Of a stretch of DNA of 64,000 nucleotides, positions 15,291 through 23,767 are shown piece after piece. The position numbers and the translations under genes were made by a program. The stretch lies in contig JAXHVN010000053.1 in the NCBI GenBank assembly GCA_034189165.1, forward strand, positions 12,973-76,972, read 5' to 3'. Below the pieces are notes generated by a model that saw nothing but the letters and a program-made list of their open reading frames with translations, ran no database searches and was not told where the DNA came from. Within the stretch, counting starts at the first letter, position 1; every line of letters starts with the position of its first letter. This DNA comes from JAASSS01 sp021767745 (lineage in GTDB: Bacteria > Pseudomonadota > Gammaproteobacteria > UBA5335).

Positions 15291-16561
15291 GGCGTCACTC
15301 GGTAAACGGTGCGGGCGGCGAGGAGGGTACGCACGACGCGACCGCGCAGGCCGCGCTTGCGAAACGGCGAGTTGCGCCCGCCGCTGTACCATTCGCTGGC
15401 CGGCTGCCACGCGGCGGCAGGATCGACCAGGCACAGATCGGCCACGTCTCCCGGCGCCAGCCGGCCGGCGGGCAGGTTCAGCAGGGCGGCGGGTACTGCC
15501 GTCATCGCCCCGACCAGACGGGCCCGGCTCAGCGCCGGGCCGGCGCACATCAGGCCGAGGCTCAGCAGCGTCTGCACGCCGGCGATGCCGGGGGCGCTCT
15601 GCGGGAACGGCAGGCGCTTGGCGTCGGCACTGCAGGGGCGGTGGTCGGCGCACAGGCCATCGATCAGGCCGCTGCCCAGGGCGGCGAGCAGGCCGTCGCG
15701 ATCCTCGGCCGCGCGCAGTGGCGGCTGGACGTGGCAGTCGTTGTCGAAATCGGCCAGCGCGGCATCCGTCAGGTGCAGGTGATGGATGGCCACATCGGCC
15801 GTCACGGGCAGGCCACGCTCCCGCGCGGCGCGCAGCAGCCCGAGGCCGGCATTGGCGGACAGGCGGGTCAGATGCACGCGCGCGCCGGTCAGCTCGACCA
15901 GCGCCAGCAGGCGCGCTAGGCCGACCACCTCGGTGGTGGCCGGATCGGCCGGCAGGCCGAGCCGCGCGGCGATCGCCCCCTCGTGTGCGCAGCTGTCTTC
16001 GCGCAGCCAAGGATCCTGCGGGCTCAGATGCAGCGTTAGCCCCAGGCCCGCCGCATAGTCCATGGCGCGGCGCAGCAGCCGCGTGCTGCGCAGCGGCACG
16101 CCGCCGTCGCTGACGCCGCGGCAGCCGGCCTCGGCCAGCGTACCCATCTCGGCGAGCTGGGCCCGATCGGTGCCGCGGGTGATCGCGCCTAGCGTCACCA
16201 GTCGCACCTCGCCCTGCTGGGCGCCGCGCAGGTGCACCAACTCGGCGTCGGCGGTGGTCTCCAGCGGCGCCAGCGGGCCGGGCGGCAGGCACAGGGTGGT
16301 CACCCCGCCGGCCAGCGCTGCCCGGCTCTCGCGGTGCAGCGCCTGGGCCGGATCGCCGGCCCCCAGATGCGCGGCGAGCTCGATCAGCCCCGGCAGCACC
16401 AGCAGACCGTCCGCGTCGATACGGGTGTCGGCGGTGAAACCGGCCGGCGCGGCATCGATGGCCAGCACCCGCCCGTCGGCGAGAAACAGGTCGTGCCGGC
16501 CGTCGTGCCCACTGGCCGGATCGATCAGGTGACCGCCGTGGATGTGGATGCGCTCGCTCAT
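15287..16561 (-). CDS. pyrX: dihydroorotase-like protein, probably non-catalytic (PyrX / PyrC')
   Basis: Amidohydrolase-fold protein of 424 residues next to aspartate carbamoyltransferase. In active type I dihydroorotases the first metal site is D-x-HxH; here the block reads GLIELAAHLGAG, with the first His replaced by Ala. The SDDG block, with the bridging Asp, reads SDGG, and the HCED-type block reads HLSPQ. The later His (VAIHHLHLTD) and Asp (CADHRP) remain. Loss of several ligands matches the inactive PyrC' that scaffolds dodecameric ATCase in Pseudomonas. It overlaps pyrB and pyrK by 4 bp each. An active PyrC should be encoded elsewhere. Confidence 0.9.
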   Translation of the reverse strand: MSERIHIHGGHLIDPASGHDGRHDLFLADGRVLAIDAAPAGFTADTRIDADGLLVLPGLIELAAHLGAGDPAQALHRESRAALAGGVTTLCLPPGPLAPLETTADAELVHLRGAQQGEVRLVTLGAITRGTDRAQLAEMGTLAEAGCRGVSDGGVPLRSTRLLRRAMDYAAGLGLTLHLSPQDPWLREDSCAHEGAIAARLGLPADPATTEVVGLARLLALVELTGARVHLTRLSANAGLGLLRAARERGLPVTADVAIHHLHLTDAALADFDNDCHVQPPLRAAEDRDGLLAALGSGLIDGLCADHRPCSADAKRLPFPQSAPGIAGVQTLLSLGLMCAGPALSRARLVGAMTAVPAALLNLPAGRLAPGDVADLCLVDPAAAWQPASEWYSGGRNSPFRKRGLRGRVVRTLLAARTVYRVTP

Positions 16562-17520
16562 GCCTCGGCCGGCGCCGGTTCGGCGCCCAGCGCCAGAGCC
16601 ATGACTGCCATGCGTACGGCCACGCCGTTGCTGACCTGTTCGAGGATCACCGAGCGCTCGCCGTCGGCCACCTCCGAAGCGATCTCCACGCCGCGGTTGA
16701 TCGGCCCGGGATGCATGACGATCGCCTCCGGGCTGGCCCGGCGCAGTCGCTGCTCGGTCAGCCCGAAGCGGCGGAAGTATTCGGCCGTGCTCGGCAGGTG
16801 CCCGCCCTGCATCCGTTCCTGCTGCAGGCGCAGGGTGATGATCACGTCCACATCCGCCAGCGCCTGCTCCACGCAGTCGAACACCTGCACGCCGAGGCTC
16901 TCCAGCGCCGGCGGCAGCAGCGTGCGCGGCCCACCGACGCGGATCTCGCGCACCCCGGCCAGGCGCAGGGCGGCAATCTGCGAACGCGCCACCCGTGAGT
17001 GCAACACATCCCCCAGGATCGCCACCCGCAGCTCGCCGAGATCAGGTCGATGGCGGCGGATGGTGAACAGGTCCAGCAGTGCCTGGGTCGGGTGCGCATG
17101 GCGCCCGTCACCGGCGTTCAGCACGCGCACGTGCGGTGCGGCGTGTGCCGCGAAGAACGCCGCCGCACCGCTCAGCGGGTGGCGCACCACCAGCAGGTCC
17201 ATCTGCATGGCCTCGAGATTGCGCAGCGTGTCGAGCAGCGTCTCGCCCTTCTTGGTCGAGGAATGGGCGACGTCGAGGCTGAAGACATCCGCCGACAGCC
17301 GCTCGGCCGCCAGCTCGAAGGTCATGCGGGTGCGCGTGCTGGGCTCGAAGAACAGGTTGACCACGGTCTTGCCCCGCAGCAGCGGCACCTTCTTGACCGC
17401 CCGCTGTGTCACGGGCAGGAACGATTCGGCGGTGTCCAGCAGCTGGAACAGCAGTTCGCGGCCGAGGCCCTCGATCTGCAGCAGATGATGCAGCCGTCCG
17501 GGCGCGGGGGCCGGGCTCAT
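16558..17520 (-). CDS. pyrB: aspartate carbamoyltransferase catalytic chain PyrB
   Basis: Condenses carbamoyl phosphate with aspartate, the committed step of pyrimidine synthesis. It has 320 residues, with the carbamoyl-phosphate motif STRTRMTF at 61-68, HPTQALLD, and HPGPINRG near the C-terminus. The N-terminus is a little longer than in E. coli PyrB, as in Pseudomonas-type ATCases that assemble with PyrC'. No pyrI regulatory gene is present, consistent with that type. Starts and stops overlap pyrR and pyrX by 4 bp. ATG at 17520 is the start that gives the ATGA coupling. Confidence 0.96.
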   Translation of the reverse strand: MSPAPAPGRLHHLLQIEGLGRELLFQLLDTAESFLPVTQRAVKKVPLLRGKTVVNLFFEPSTRTRMTFELAAERLSADVFSLDVAHSSTKKGETLLDTLRNLEAMQMDLLVVRHPLSGAAAFFAAHAAPHVRVLNAGDGRHAHPTQALLDLFTIRRHRPDLGELRVAILGDVLHSRVARSQIAALRLAGVREIRVGGPRTLLPPALESLGVQVFDCVEQALADVDVIITLRLQQERMQGGHLPSTAEYFRRFGLTEQRLRRASPEAIVMHPGPINRGVEIASEVADGERSVILEQVSNGVAVRMAVMALALGAEPAPAEA

Positions 17521-18071
17521 GGCGCCGGCCGCTCCGCCGCGACCGGCGGCAGCAGATGCAGCGACAGCGACTCCGGCCCCTGCAGCTGCAGGCGCCCCTG
17601 CGCAGGCACCGGATACACCCCGCCGGCCACGTCCGGCACGATCGGCAGCTCCTGCCCTGGCCGGATGGCCAGCACCGCCAGGCGCACCAGCGCCGGCCGG
17701 CCGTAGTCGAAGACGCCATTGAGGGCGGCGCGGATGGTGCGGCCGGTATAGAGCACATCGTCCACCAGCAGCACCTGGCGATCGTCCACCGCGACCGGCA
17801 AATGGCTCGGGCGGACAGCCGGCGGCACGCCAACGGTATCGAAGTCGTCGCGGTAGAAGCCGGGATCGAGGCATCCCGGCGGTCCGGCGAGCTGTGCCCC
17901 GAGCGGGCCGGCGAGCCGGGGGATCAGCGCCTCGGCCACCCAGCAGCCGCCGGTGCGCACGCCGATCACGGCCACCTGGCGGGGGTCGCGCTGCAGCAGT
18001 GCGACCAGCGCCTGTGCCATCCGATCGAGCGTGTCTTCGATCGCTTCCGCCCCGGCGATGGGTGTGCTCAT
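17517..18071 (-). CDS. pyrR: PyrR: pyrimidine operon regulator / uracil phosphoribosyltransferase
   Basis: Type I phosphoribosyltransferase fold, 184 residues, with the PRPP loop VLLVDDVLYTGRT. In Gram-positives PyrR binds pyr mRNA and causes attenuation; in pseudomonads it sits in front of pyrB with a less certain role. It lies within a tight run, overlapping ruvX and pyrB by 4 bp each, so there is no space for a classic PyrR-dependent attenuator directly before pyrB. Uracil phosphoribosyltransferase activity is possible but not shown. Confidence 0.93.
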   Translation of the reverse strand: MSTPIAGAEAIEDTLDRMAQALVALLQRDPRQVAVIGVRTGGCWVAEALIPRLAGPLGAQLAGPPGCLDPGFYRDDFDTVGVPPAVRPSHLPVAVDDRQVLLVDDVLYTGRTIRAALNGVFDYGRPALVRLAVLAIRPGQELPIVPDVAGGVYPVPAQGRLQLQGPESLSLHLLPPVAAERPAP

Positions 18072-18463
18072 GCCGGCAGTCCCAGCCAATCGGCAAGGAT
18101 CACGCTGGCCGCCACGGCATCCAGCCCGGCCGGATCCGGCGCGCGGCTGGCTGCCCAGGAGGTGAGCCGCTCGTCCAGCAGGTGCACCGGCAGGTGATAG
18201 CGCTCGCCGAGCCGGGCCGCGAAGGCCTGGGCGCCGCGGCCGACCCGACCCGTGCGGCCATCCGCCTGCCGCGGCAGGCCGACCACCATCGCCGCTGGCG
18301 CCCATTCCTCGACGAAGCCGTCGATCCGGGGCCACAGCGCGTGCGGGCGCATCGGCAGCGTCGCGAGCGGACGCACCGTGCCGCTCAGGCGGTTGCCGAC
18401 CGCGACCCCGAGCTTGCGGGTGCCGTAGTCGAAACCCAGCGCCACCGGCGCCGGCTCAGGCAT
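18068..18463 (-). CDS. ruvX: Holliday junction resolvase-like RuvX/YqgF
   Basis: RNase H-fold protein, 131 residues, of the YqgF family, implicated in 16S rRNA 5' processing and proposed as a resolvase. The N-terminal LGFDYGTRKLGVAVG holds the first catalytic Asp; LLDERLTS holds the Glu, and a C-terminal Asp is in PAGLDAVAAS. ATG at 18463 is chosen because the family begins directly before this strand; it overlaps algH by 8 bp. algH-ruvX adjacency is highly conserved. Confidence 0.94.
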   Translation of the reverse strand: MPEPAPVALGFDYGTRKLGVAVGNRLSGTVRPLATLPMRPHALWPRIDGFVEEWAPAAMVVGLPRQADGRTGRVGRGAQAFAARLGERYHLPVHLLDERLTSWAASRAPDPAGLDAVAASVILADWLGLPA

Positions 18464-19019
18464 GGCCGATGTCGCCGCCGAGCTGATCGAGCTGGATCCC
18501 CAGCAGCCCGACGGCGGCATCCAGGCGCGCCTCGGGCGGATGGTGGAACATGACGTCGGCGTCGGCCGGCACGTTCAGCCAGACGTTGCCGGCCAGCTCC
18601 TGCTCGAGCTGGCCGGCCGACCAGCCGGCATAACCCAGCGCCACCAGGAACTGCGTCGGACCCCGGCCGTTGCTGATGGCCGCCAGCACGTCGCGCGAGT
18701 GCGTCAGGTGGATGTCCGCGGTGACCGGCGTGGTGGCATCCCAGTCGCCGCCGCCGCGGTGCAGCACGAAGCCGCGCTCCGGGCTGATCGGACCGCCCTG
18801 CAGCAGCACCTGCTCGTCCAGCAGTTCACCGGGCACGGTGAGGTCGAGTTGCTTGAACAGGTCGCGCAGGTGCATCTGGCCGGGCCGGTTCACCACGAGC
18901 CCCATGGCGCCATCCTCGTCGTGCTGACAGACGTAGGTCAGGGCGCGCTCAAAGTTCGCGTCGGCGAGCCCGGGCATGGCGATGAGGTAGTGGTCGCGCA
19001 GCGAGACATGGCTACTCAT
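18456..19019 (-). CDS. algH: YqgE/AlgH family protein
   Basis: DUF179 protein, 187 residues, conserved and cytoplasmic. Recognisable blocks are LIAMPGLADANFERALTYVCQHDEDGAMGLVVNRP in parts, LLQGGPISPERGFVLH and ALGYAGWSAGQLEQEL. In P. aeruginosa AlgH affects alginate expression, but the biochemical role is unclear. It overlaps ruvX by 8 bp. Upstream, TACAAT ends 6 nt before the ATG and no ribosome binding site is visible. Confidence 0.94.
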   Translation of the reverse strand: MSSHVSLRDHYLIAMPGLADANFERALTYVCQHDEDGAMGLVVNRPGQMHLRDLFKQLDLTVPGELLDEQVLLQGGPISPERGFVLHRGGGDWDATTPVTADIHLTHSRDVLAAISNGRGPTQFLVALGYAGWSAGQLEQELAGNVWLNVPADADVMFHHPPEARLDAAVGLLGIQLDQLGGDIGHA

Positions 19020-19025
19020 GGCGGC

Positions 19026-19031
19026 ATTGTA
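19026..19031 (-). promoter_or_regulatory. candidate -10 element of algH
   Basis: Minus-strand TACAAT with 6 nt to the algH ATG, located in the 38-bp gap after tonB. There is no clear -35 and no Shine-Dalgarno sequence. It could start a leaderless algH-ruvX-pyr transcript inside the longer operon. Confidence 0.3.
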
Positions 19032-19057
19032 GCGCGGCGGCAGGGTGGGCAGGCGCC

Positions 19058-20032
19058 TCAGCCGTCGGCGTAGACGCCGCCCTCCTGGCGCCCCCCACCG
19101 TCCTCGCCGGGCAGGAACTGCCACACCCAGACGAAGCGCACGACCTCCGAGCGCAGCCGCATCTCAGGGGTGAACGGCGCGAAGGGCGCGGCCAGACGCA
19201 GGATGCGCAAGGCCGCCTGATCGAGGGCCGGATGCGGCGAGGGCCGGCGCACGGCGAGCTCGGCCAGCGAGCCATCGGCGGCGATGGCGACCTCGATGGT
19301 GACATCGCCATACAGCCCCTCTCGCAGCACCTCGTCCGGGAAGTTGAGGTTGCCGATTTCCTCGATCCGCAGCCGCCAGTTGTAGAGGTAGGGCGCGTAG
19401 ACATTGGAGCGGGTATTCACCGAGATGCGCCGCTCGCGCAGTGGCTGCCCGGTGACGCGCGTCTGCGCCTCCGGTTCGGCGTCGGCCGGTGTGGCCGGTG
19501 CCGGCTGCAGGCGCAGCAGCGCGACCCGGGGCCGCTCGCCCTCCCGCATGCCGGCCTGTTGCGGTGCGCTCGGTGTGCGGCGGGCACTGCGTTGCTGGGT
19601 CAGCAGCTGCTCGGGGGCGGCATCCGGGCGCTTATCGATCAGGCTGGCCTCGGCGCTGGTCGGCTGATCGGGCAGTTCATCCCGCAGCTGGGCAGCCGCT
19701 TCGATACCGGCGCTGGCGGCGCGCTCGACGCTGGCGGGCGGCGCACTGGCACGCACCCGCTCCTCGGTGTTGCCGGCACCGGAGCGGTCGATCTGCGCCA
19801 GGTAGTCCGGGTTCTCCGGCGGCGTGGTGGCCTGCCCGGTGACCAGCGTCACCTCCAGTTTCGAGCCCAGCGGCTCGGCCGGCTCGCGTTCGGGCGGCGC
19901 AAAGCCCAGGCCGAGGATCAGCACGCCGTGGGCCAGCGCCGCGAACAGCAGCGTGGAGACGAGACGATCGCGGGGGCGGATGGGCGCCGGGGCGGATGCG
20001 GCGGGATCGACGGCATTCATGGGGGCGATCAT
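19058..20032 (-). CDS. tonB: TonB-like energy-transducing protein
   Basis: Envelope protein of 324 residues: short cytoplasmic N-terminus, one membrane segment near residues 25-45 (LLFAALAHGVLILGLGF), a long periplasmic linker rich in Ala, Pro, Glu and Arg, and a C-terminal TonB domain (YNWRLRIEEIGNLNFPDE to VVRFVWVWQFLPG). TonB couples the proton-motive force through ExbB/ExbD to outer-membrane transporters, but no exbBD is nearby. The position between gshB and algH matches tonB3 of P. aeruginosa, linked to twitching motility and pilus assembly. The start is uncertain: ATG at 20032 or 20020; neither has a clear ribosome binding site. Confidence 0.88.
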   Translation of the reverse strand: MIAPMNAVDPAASAPAPIRPRDRLVSTLLFAALAHGVLILGLGFAPPEREPAEPLGSKLEVTLVTGQATTPPENPDYLAQIDRSGAGNTEERVRASAPPASVERAASAGIEAAAQLRDELPDQPTSAEASLIDKRPDAAPEQLLTQQRSARRTPSAPQQAGMREGERPRVALLRLQPAPATPADAEPEAQTRVTGQPLRERRISVNTRSNVYAPYLYNWRLRIEEIGNLNFPDEVLREGLYGDVTIEVAIAADGSLAELAVRRPSPHPALDQAALRILRLAAPFAPFTPEMRLRSEVVRFVWVWQFLPGEDGGGRQEGGVYADG

Positions 20033-20058
20033 GCCGCGCAGCACGCGCGATGCAAGCG

Positions 20059-21039
20059 CTAGGGGGTGGGCGGCTCGGCGACGGGCAGACGACGCTCGAT
20101 CGCATCCAGCAGTTGGCCGGCGATGTTCAGGCCGAACTGCGCGTCCAGTTCGCGGGCACAGGTCGGGCTGGTGACGTTGATCTCGGTCAACCAGTCGCCG
20201 ATCACGTCGAGGCCGACGAACAGCAGTCCCATTTCCCGCAGCCGCGGTGCCACCTGGGCACAGATCCAGCGGTCGCGCTCGGTGAGTGGGCGGCCCTCGC
20301 CGCGCCCGCCGGCGGCGAGGTTCGCCCGCGTCTCCCCGGCCTGCGGCAGACGGGCGAGAGCGTAAGGCACCGGTTCGCCATCGATCAGCAGGATGCGCTT
20401 GTCGCCATCGCGAATCTCCGGCTGATAGCGCTGTGCCATCGCGAAGCGCCGGCCGTGCGCGGTGATGGTCTCCAGCACCACGCTGATGTTCGGATCGGAC
20501 GGGCCGAGCCGGAACACCGAGGCGCCGCCCATGCCATCGAGCGGCTTGACGACGATCTCCCCCTGTTCGGCGAGGAAGGCGCGCAGGCGCGCCATGTCCC
20601 GTGCGATCAGGGTCGGCGGGCAGCAGTGGCCGAACCAGGCGGTGTAGACCTTCTCGCTGACATCGCGCAGGCCCCGCGGCCGGTTGACGACCAGCACGCC
20701 GGCGGTTTCGGCACGCTCCAGCAGGTAGGTGGCGTAGATGTATTCGGTGTCGAAGGGCGGGTCCTTGCGCATCAGGATCACGTCCAGATGCTGCCCGAGC
20801 TCGCCTTCCCCGGCCGCGCCGAGCGTGAACCAGTCCTGATTGTCGTCCCGCACCTCCAGCATGCGCCAGCGCCCGCAGGCCTCGCCGTCGCGCAGCCACA
20901 GGTCGCCGAGCTCGAGGTAGTGCAGCGACCAGCCGCGGCGCTGGCACTCCAGCAGCATGGCCAGCGTGGTGTCCTTGTAGGGCGTGATGCTGCCGATCGG
21001 ATCCATCACCACCCCGACGCGGAGTGCTCGTCCGCTCAT
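20059..21039 (-). CDS. gshB: glutathione synthetase GshB
   Basis: ATP-grasp ligase, 326 residues, that adds glycine to gamma-glutamylcysteine. It starts RVGVVMDPIGSITPYKDTTLAML, typical of proteobacterial GshB, with the ATP-grasp segments VVKPLDGMGGASVFR and the metal-binding DVIGDWLTEINVTSPT. It overlaps the gshA stop by 4 bp, so both steps of glutathione synthesis are coupled here. Confidence 0.97.
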   Translation of the reverse strand: MSGRALRVGVVMDPIGSITPYKDTTLAMLLECQRRGWSLHYLELGDLWLRDGEACGRWRMLEVRDDNQDWFTLGAAGEGELGQHLDVILMRKDPPFDTEYIYATYLLERAETAGVLVVNRPRGLRDVSEKVYTAWFGHCCPPTLIARDMARLRAFLAEQGEIVVKPLDGMGGASVFRLGPSDPNISVVLETITAHGRRFAMAQRYQPEIRDGDKRILLIDGEPVPYALARLPQAGETRANLAAGGRGEGRPLTERDRWICAQVAPRLREMGLLFVGLDVIGDWLTEINVTSPTCARELDAQFGLNIAGQLLDAIERRLPVAEPPTP

Positions 21040-22316
21040 GCGCCGGGCTCCGCGCCGGCGGCGGCGACTTCCCGCGCGGCGGCCAGCAGCGCCAGCCGCG
21101 CGACCACCTCGTAGGCGTGGCGGCGGCGCTCGTCGGCCTCGCTCTGCGTCTGGCAGGCGATCGGCTCGAAGGTCATGCCCGGCGCGTTCAGGTTCTCGTC
21201 GCTCCCGCGGCCCTCGTGGATCCGGTAGAAGGAGCCGACCACGTCCTCGTCGATCATGTAGATCACCGGCTCCGCGGCGGCGCCGGCGGGCCCCCAGCGC
21301 AGCGCGGTCGGCACGCCCTCCTGGATGATGACCCGCGTCACCTCCAGCCCCTCCTTGGCGCTGGCCATCTTGTTGCGCTGCTTGCGGTTGATCTGGAAGA
21401 TCTCCTCCGCCTCGTGCACCCGCATCACGCCCATGCCATAGGTGCCGGCATCGGCCTTGACCATGACGAACGGCTTCACCTCGTCGATGCCGTAGGCCTC
21501 GTAGCGGACCGCCACCTCCTCGAGCAGCCGGGCGGCGTTGCTGGCGGCACATTCGAGCCCTTCGCGCTTCTGGAAGTTGATCTGCCCGCAGTTGGCCGAC
21601 AGCGGGTCGATCAGCCAGGGATCGATACCCAGCCAGTCGGCGAACTCGCGGGCCACCTCGGCGTAATGCAGGAAGTGCCCGCTCTTGGTCCGCCGGGTCC
21701 AGCCCAGGCTCGGCGGCGGCAGGACCGGCTGGTCGAGATCCTGCAGGATCGGCGGCAGGCCCTGCGAGAGGTCGTTGTTCAGCATGACCAGGCAGGGCCG
21801 GTAGTCGTCCAGCACCAGCCGCTCGCCTTCACGCCGCAGCGGTTCGAGCAGCACCTCCCGCCCGGAGGGCAGCGTGAGCGGCCGCGGCGCGTCGAGGTCG
21901 GGCAGCATCGAACCGACTCGAGCGGAGAAGCCGGCATCGCGGATCAGCGTCAGCAGGGCCGCCAGATTCTCGAGGTAGTACGTATTGCGGGTGTGATTCT
22001 CCGGCACCACCAGCACCTGGCTGGCCGTGGGGCAGGTGCGGGTGATGGCCTTGTGCATCGCCGCCACCGCTCGCTCATGGCAGCTCGGGTGCAGGTTGTT
22101 GAAGCCCGCAGGGAACAGGTTGGTATCCACCGGTGCCAGCTTGAAGCCGGCATGGCGCAGGTCCACCGAGGCATACAGCGGTGCCGGCGTGTGTTCCCAC
22201 TGGGCCGCGAACCAGGCCGGCAATCGGCCACGTGCCTCCCACAGCAGCGCTTCCAGATCCGGGAGCTTCGCGTTGGCCGACACGTCGAGACGGGCGGAGG
22301 CGGCGGTCAGCAGCAT
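21036..22316 (-). CDS. gshA: glutamate-cysteine ligase GshA
   Basis: First enzyme of glutathione synthesis. At 426 residues it belongs to the shorter proteobacterial GshA family rather than the E. coli type (about 518). Conserved blocks include SVDLRHAGFKLAPVDTNLFP, GFNNLHP, ADAGTYGMGVM and IYMIDEDVVG. It is the first gene of the nine-gene minus-strand run and divergent from pilG. P. aeruginosa, as I remember it, has gshB but not gshA at this locus, so this arrangement groups the pathway. Confidence 0.93.
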   Translation of the reverse strand: MLLTAASARLDVSANAKLPDLEALLWEARGRLPAWFAAQWEHTPAPLYASVDLRHAGFKLAPVDTNLFPAGFNNLHPSCHERAVAAMHKAITRTCPTASQVLVVPENHTRNTYYLENLAALLTLIRDAGFSARVGSMLPDLDAPRPLTLPSGREVLLEPLRREGERLVLDDYRPCLVMLNNDLSQGLPPILQDLDQPVLPPPSLGWTRRTKSGHFLHYAEVAREFADWLGIDPWLIDPLSANCGQINFQKREGLECAASNAARLLEEVAVRYEAYGIDEVKPFVMVKADAGTYGMGVMRVHEAEEIFQINRKQRNKMASAKEGLEVTRVIIQEGVPTALRWGPAGAAAEPVIYMIDEDVVGSFYRIHEGRGSDENLNAPGMTFEPIACQTQSEADERRRHAYEVVARLALLAAAREVAAAGAEPGA

Positions 22317-22437
22317 GGAAAATCCTGACGAATGACGGTTCCAGTCCGATCGGTTGTCGTCGGCGGCGTTCCGCTGCGCCTACAAAAACCGCGCCGGCGC
22401 CCGATATGCCTCCGAGAAGAGGCAACCGGATCAGGCA

Positions 22438-22872
22438 ATGACAGCCACGGCCCCTGTGGTACCGGCCGGCGCCAGTGTGCCGCATTTTGAGGATCGAGTG
22501 GTGCTGGTCGTCGACGACAGCAAGACCATCCGTCACAGCGCCGAGGCGTTGCTGCGCGCGGTGGGCGTGGACGTGCGGCTGGCGGAGGATGGCTACCTGG
22601 CACTGGAGCGCATCGTGGTGGATCGGCCCGCCGCGATCTTCGCCGACGTCATGATGCCGCGGCTGGATGGCTATCAGCTGTGCGCGCTGCTGAAACAGAA
22701 CCCGGACTACCGCGGGATCCCGATCGTGCTGCTGACCAGCAAGGACGGGCTGTTCGACCGGGCTCGCGGGCGCCTTGCCGGCTGCGATGACTACCTCACC
22801 AAGCCCTTCGGCCGCGACGAACTGCTCGAGGCCCTGGCCCGCCAGCTGCGCAGGACCGGCGAGCATGGCTGA
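22438..22872 (+). CDS. pilG: PilG-type response regulator
   Basis: Stand-alone CheY-like receiver, 144 residues, of the type IV pilus Pil-Chp pathway. The acidic pocket is Asp26-Asp27 (VVDDSKT), the phosphorylated residue Asp70 (FADVMMPRLDG), and the conserved Lys is in YLTKPF. The ATG at 22438 is chosen because it gives the normal PilG length; AGAGG lies about 20 nt upstream. PilG promotes pilus extension in pseudomonads. It overlaps pilH by 8 bp. Confidence 0.93.
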   Translation: MTATAPVVPAGASVPHFEDRVVLVVDDSKTIRHSAEALLRAVGVDVRLAEDGYLALERIVVDRPAAIFADVMMPRLDGYQLCALLKQNPDYRGIPIVLLTSKDGLFDRARGRLAGCDDYLTKPFGRDELLEALARQLRRTGEHG

Positions 22873-23239
22873 GCTCCTGCTGGTCGATGACTCGCCGACC
22901 GAAGTGCTGCTGTTGCAGCGCATGCTGCAGCGCCATGGCCACGCGGTACACACCGCCGGCGACGCGGAGACGGCGCTGGCGGCGGTGCGTCGGCAGCGGC
23001 CGGATCTGATCCTCATGGACGTGGTGCTGCCCGGCAAGAGCGGCTTCGAAGCCACCCGGGAGCTCACCGCCGACCGCGCCACCTGTGCCATCCCCGTGAT
23101 CATGCTGAGCAACAAGAACCAGCAGATCGACCGCATCTGGGGCCTGCGGCAGGGAGCCCGGGCCTATCTGACCAAGCCGATCGGCGAGCGCGACCTGATC
23201 GCGCAGATCGAGCAGGTGCTGGAGCTTCCCGGTGTCTGA
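22865..23239 (+). CDS. pilH: PilH-type response regulator
   Basis: Second CheY-like receiver, 124 residues, with Asp8-Asp9 (LLVDDSPTE), phosphoacceptor Asp52 (LILMDVVLPG) and Lys in YLTKPIG. In the Pil-Chp system PilH is thought to act as a counter-regulator or phosphate sink and to favour retraction. Start and stop overlap pilG and pilI by 8 bp, which implies fixed stoichiometry. Confidence 0.93.
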   Translation: MAELLLVDDSPTEVLLLQRMLQRHGHAVHTAGDAETALAAVRRQRPDLILMDVVLPGKSGFEATRELTADRATCAIPVIMLSNKNQQIDRIWGLRQGARAYLTKPIGERDLIAQIEQVLELPGV

Positions 23240-23765
23240 GGCCTCCGCCACCCTGCCCTTCGCCCTGCTGCAGCGGATCGCCCGGCGGCTCGGTGCCGGC
23301 CAGGCGATGGGTGCCCTGCCGACGGAGCGGCGCTGGCGCGGGCTGCTGTTCGAGGCCGCCGGCGTGCCCTGTGTGGTCGCCGCCGAGCGCATCACCGAGG
23401 TCGCCTATCAGCCCGTCGCGGTGCGCCTGCCGGGCGCGCCGGCCTGGCTGCCGGGGCTGGTGCAGCTGCGCGGCGCACTGATCCCGCTGATCGACCTGCA
23501 GGCGCTCGCCGGCGGCGCGCCCGGCGAGGAGCCGGCCCGCCAGCCGCTGCTGCGGCTGCGTCAGGGCCGCGACCAGCTGTGTCTGCGCGTGGACAGCGTC
23601 AGCGGGTTCGGCGCCTTCGACACGCCGGGGCCACACGCATCGGTGCCCCCGGCCGGGCTGGCCGGCATCCTTGCCGGCGTGGTCGGCGAGGCCGACGAGC
23701 AGCGCTGGGTCGTTGATGGCGATCGTCTGTTCCGGCTGCGGCCGCAACCGGTGCAGGCGGACTGA
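23232..23765 (+). CDS. pilI: CheW-like adaptor PilI
   Basis: CheW domain protein, 177 residues, expected to bridge PilJ and PilL. The CheW fold is seen from GLLFEAAGVPCVVAAERITEV through LPGLVQLRGALIPLIDLQAL to RLRQGRDQLCLRVDSVSG. It starts with GTG at 23232, with GGAG 7 nt upstream, and overlaps pilH by 8 bp. Confidence 0.9.
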   Translation: MSEASATLPFALLQRIARRLGAGQAMGALPTERRWRGLLFEAAGVPCVVAAERITEVAYQPVAVRLPGAPAWLPGLVQLRGALIPLIDLQALAGGAPGEEPARQPLLRLRQGRDQLCLRVDSVSGFGAFDTPGPHASVPPAGLAGILAGVVGEADEQRWVVDGDRLFRLRPQPVQAD

Positions 23766-23767
23766 CC

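Noticed and set aside
17400..18100. PyrR-dependent attenuator in the pyr operon
   Set aside because: The genes overlap by 4 bp, leaving no leader with anti-terminator and terminator hairpins.
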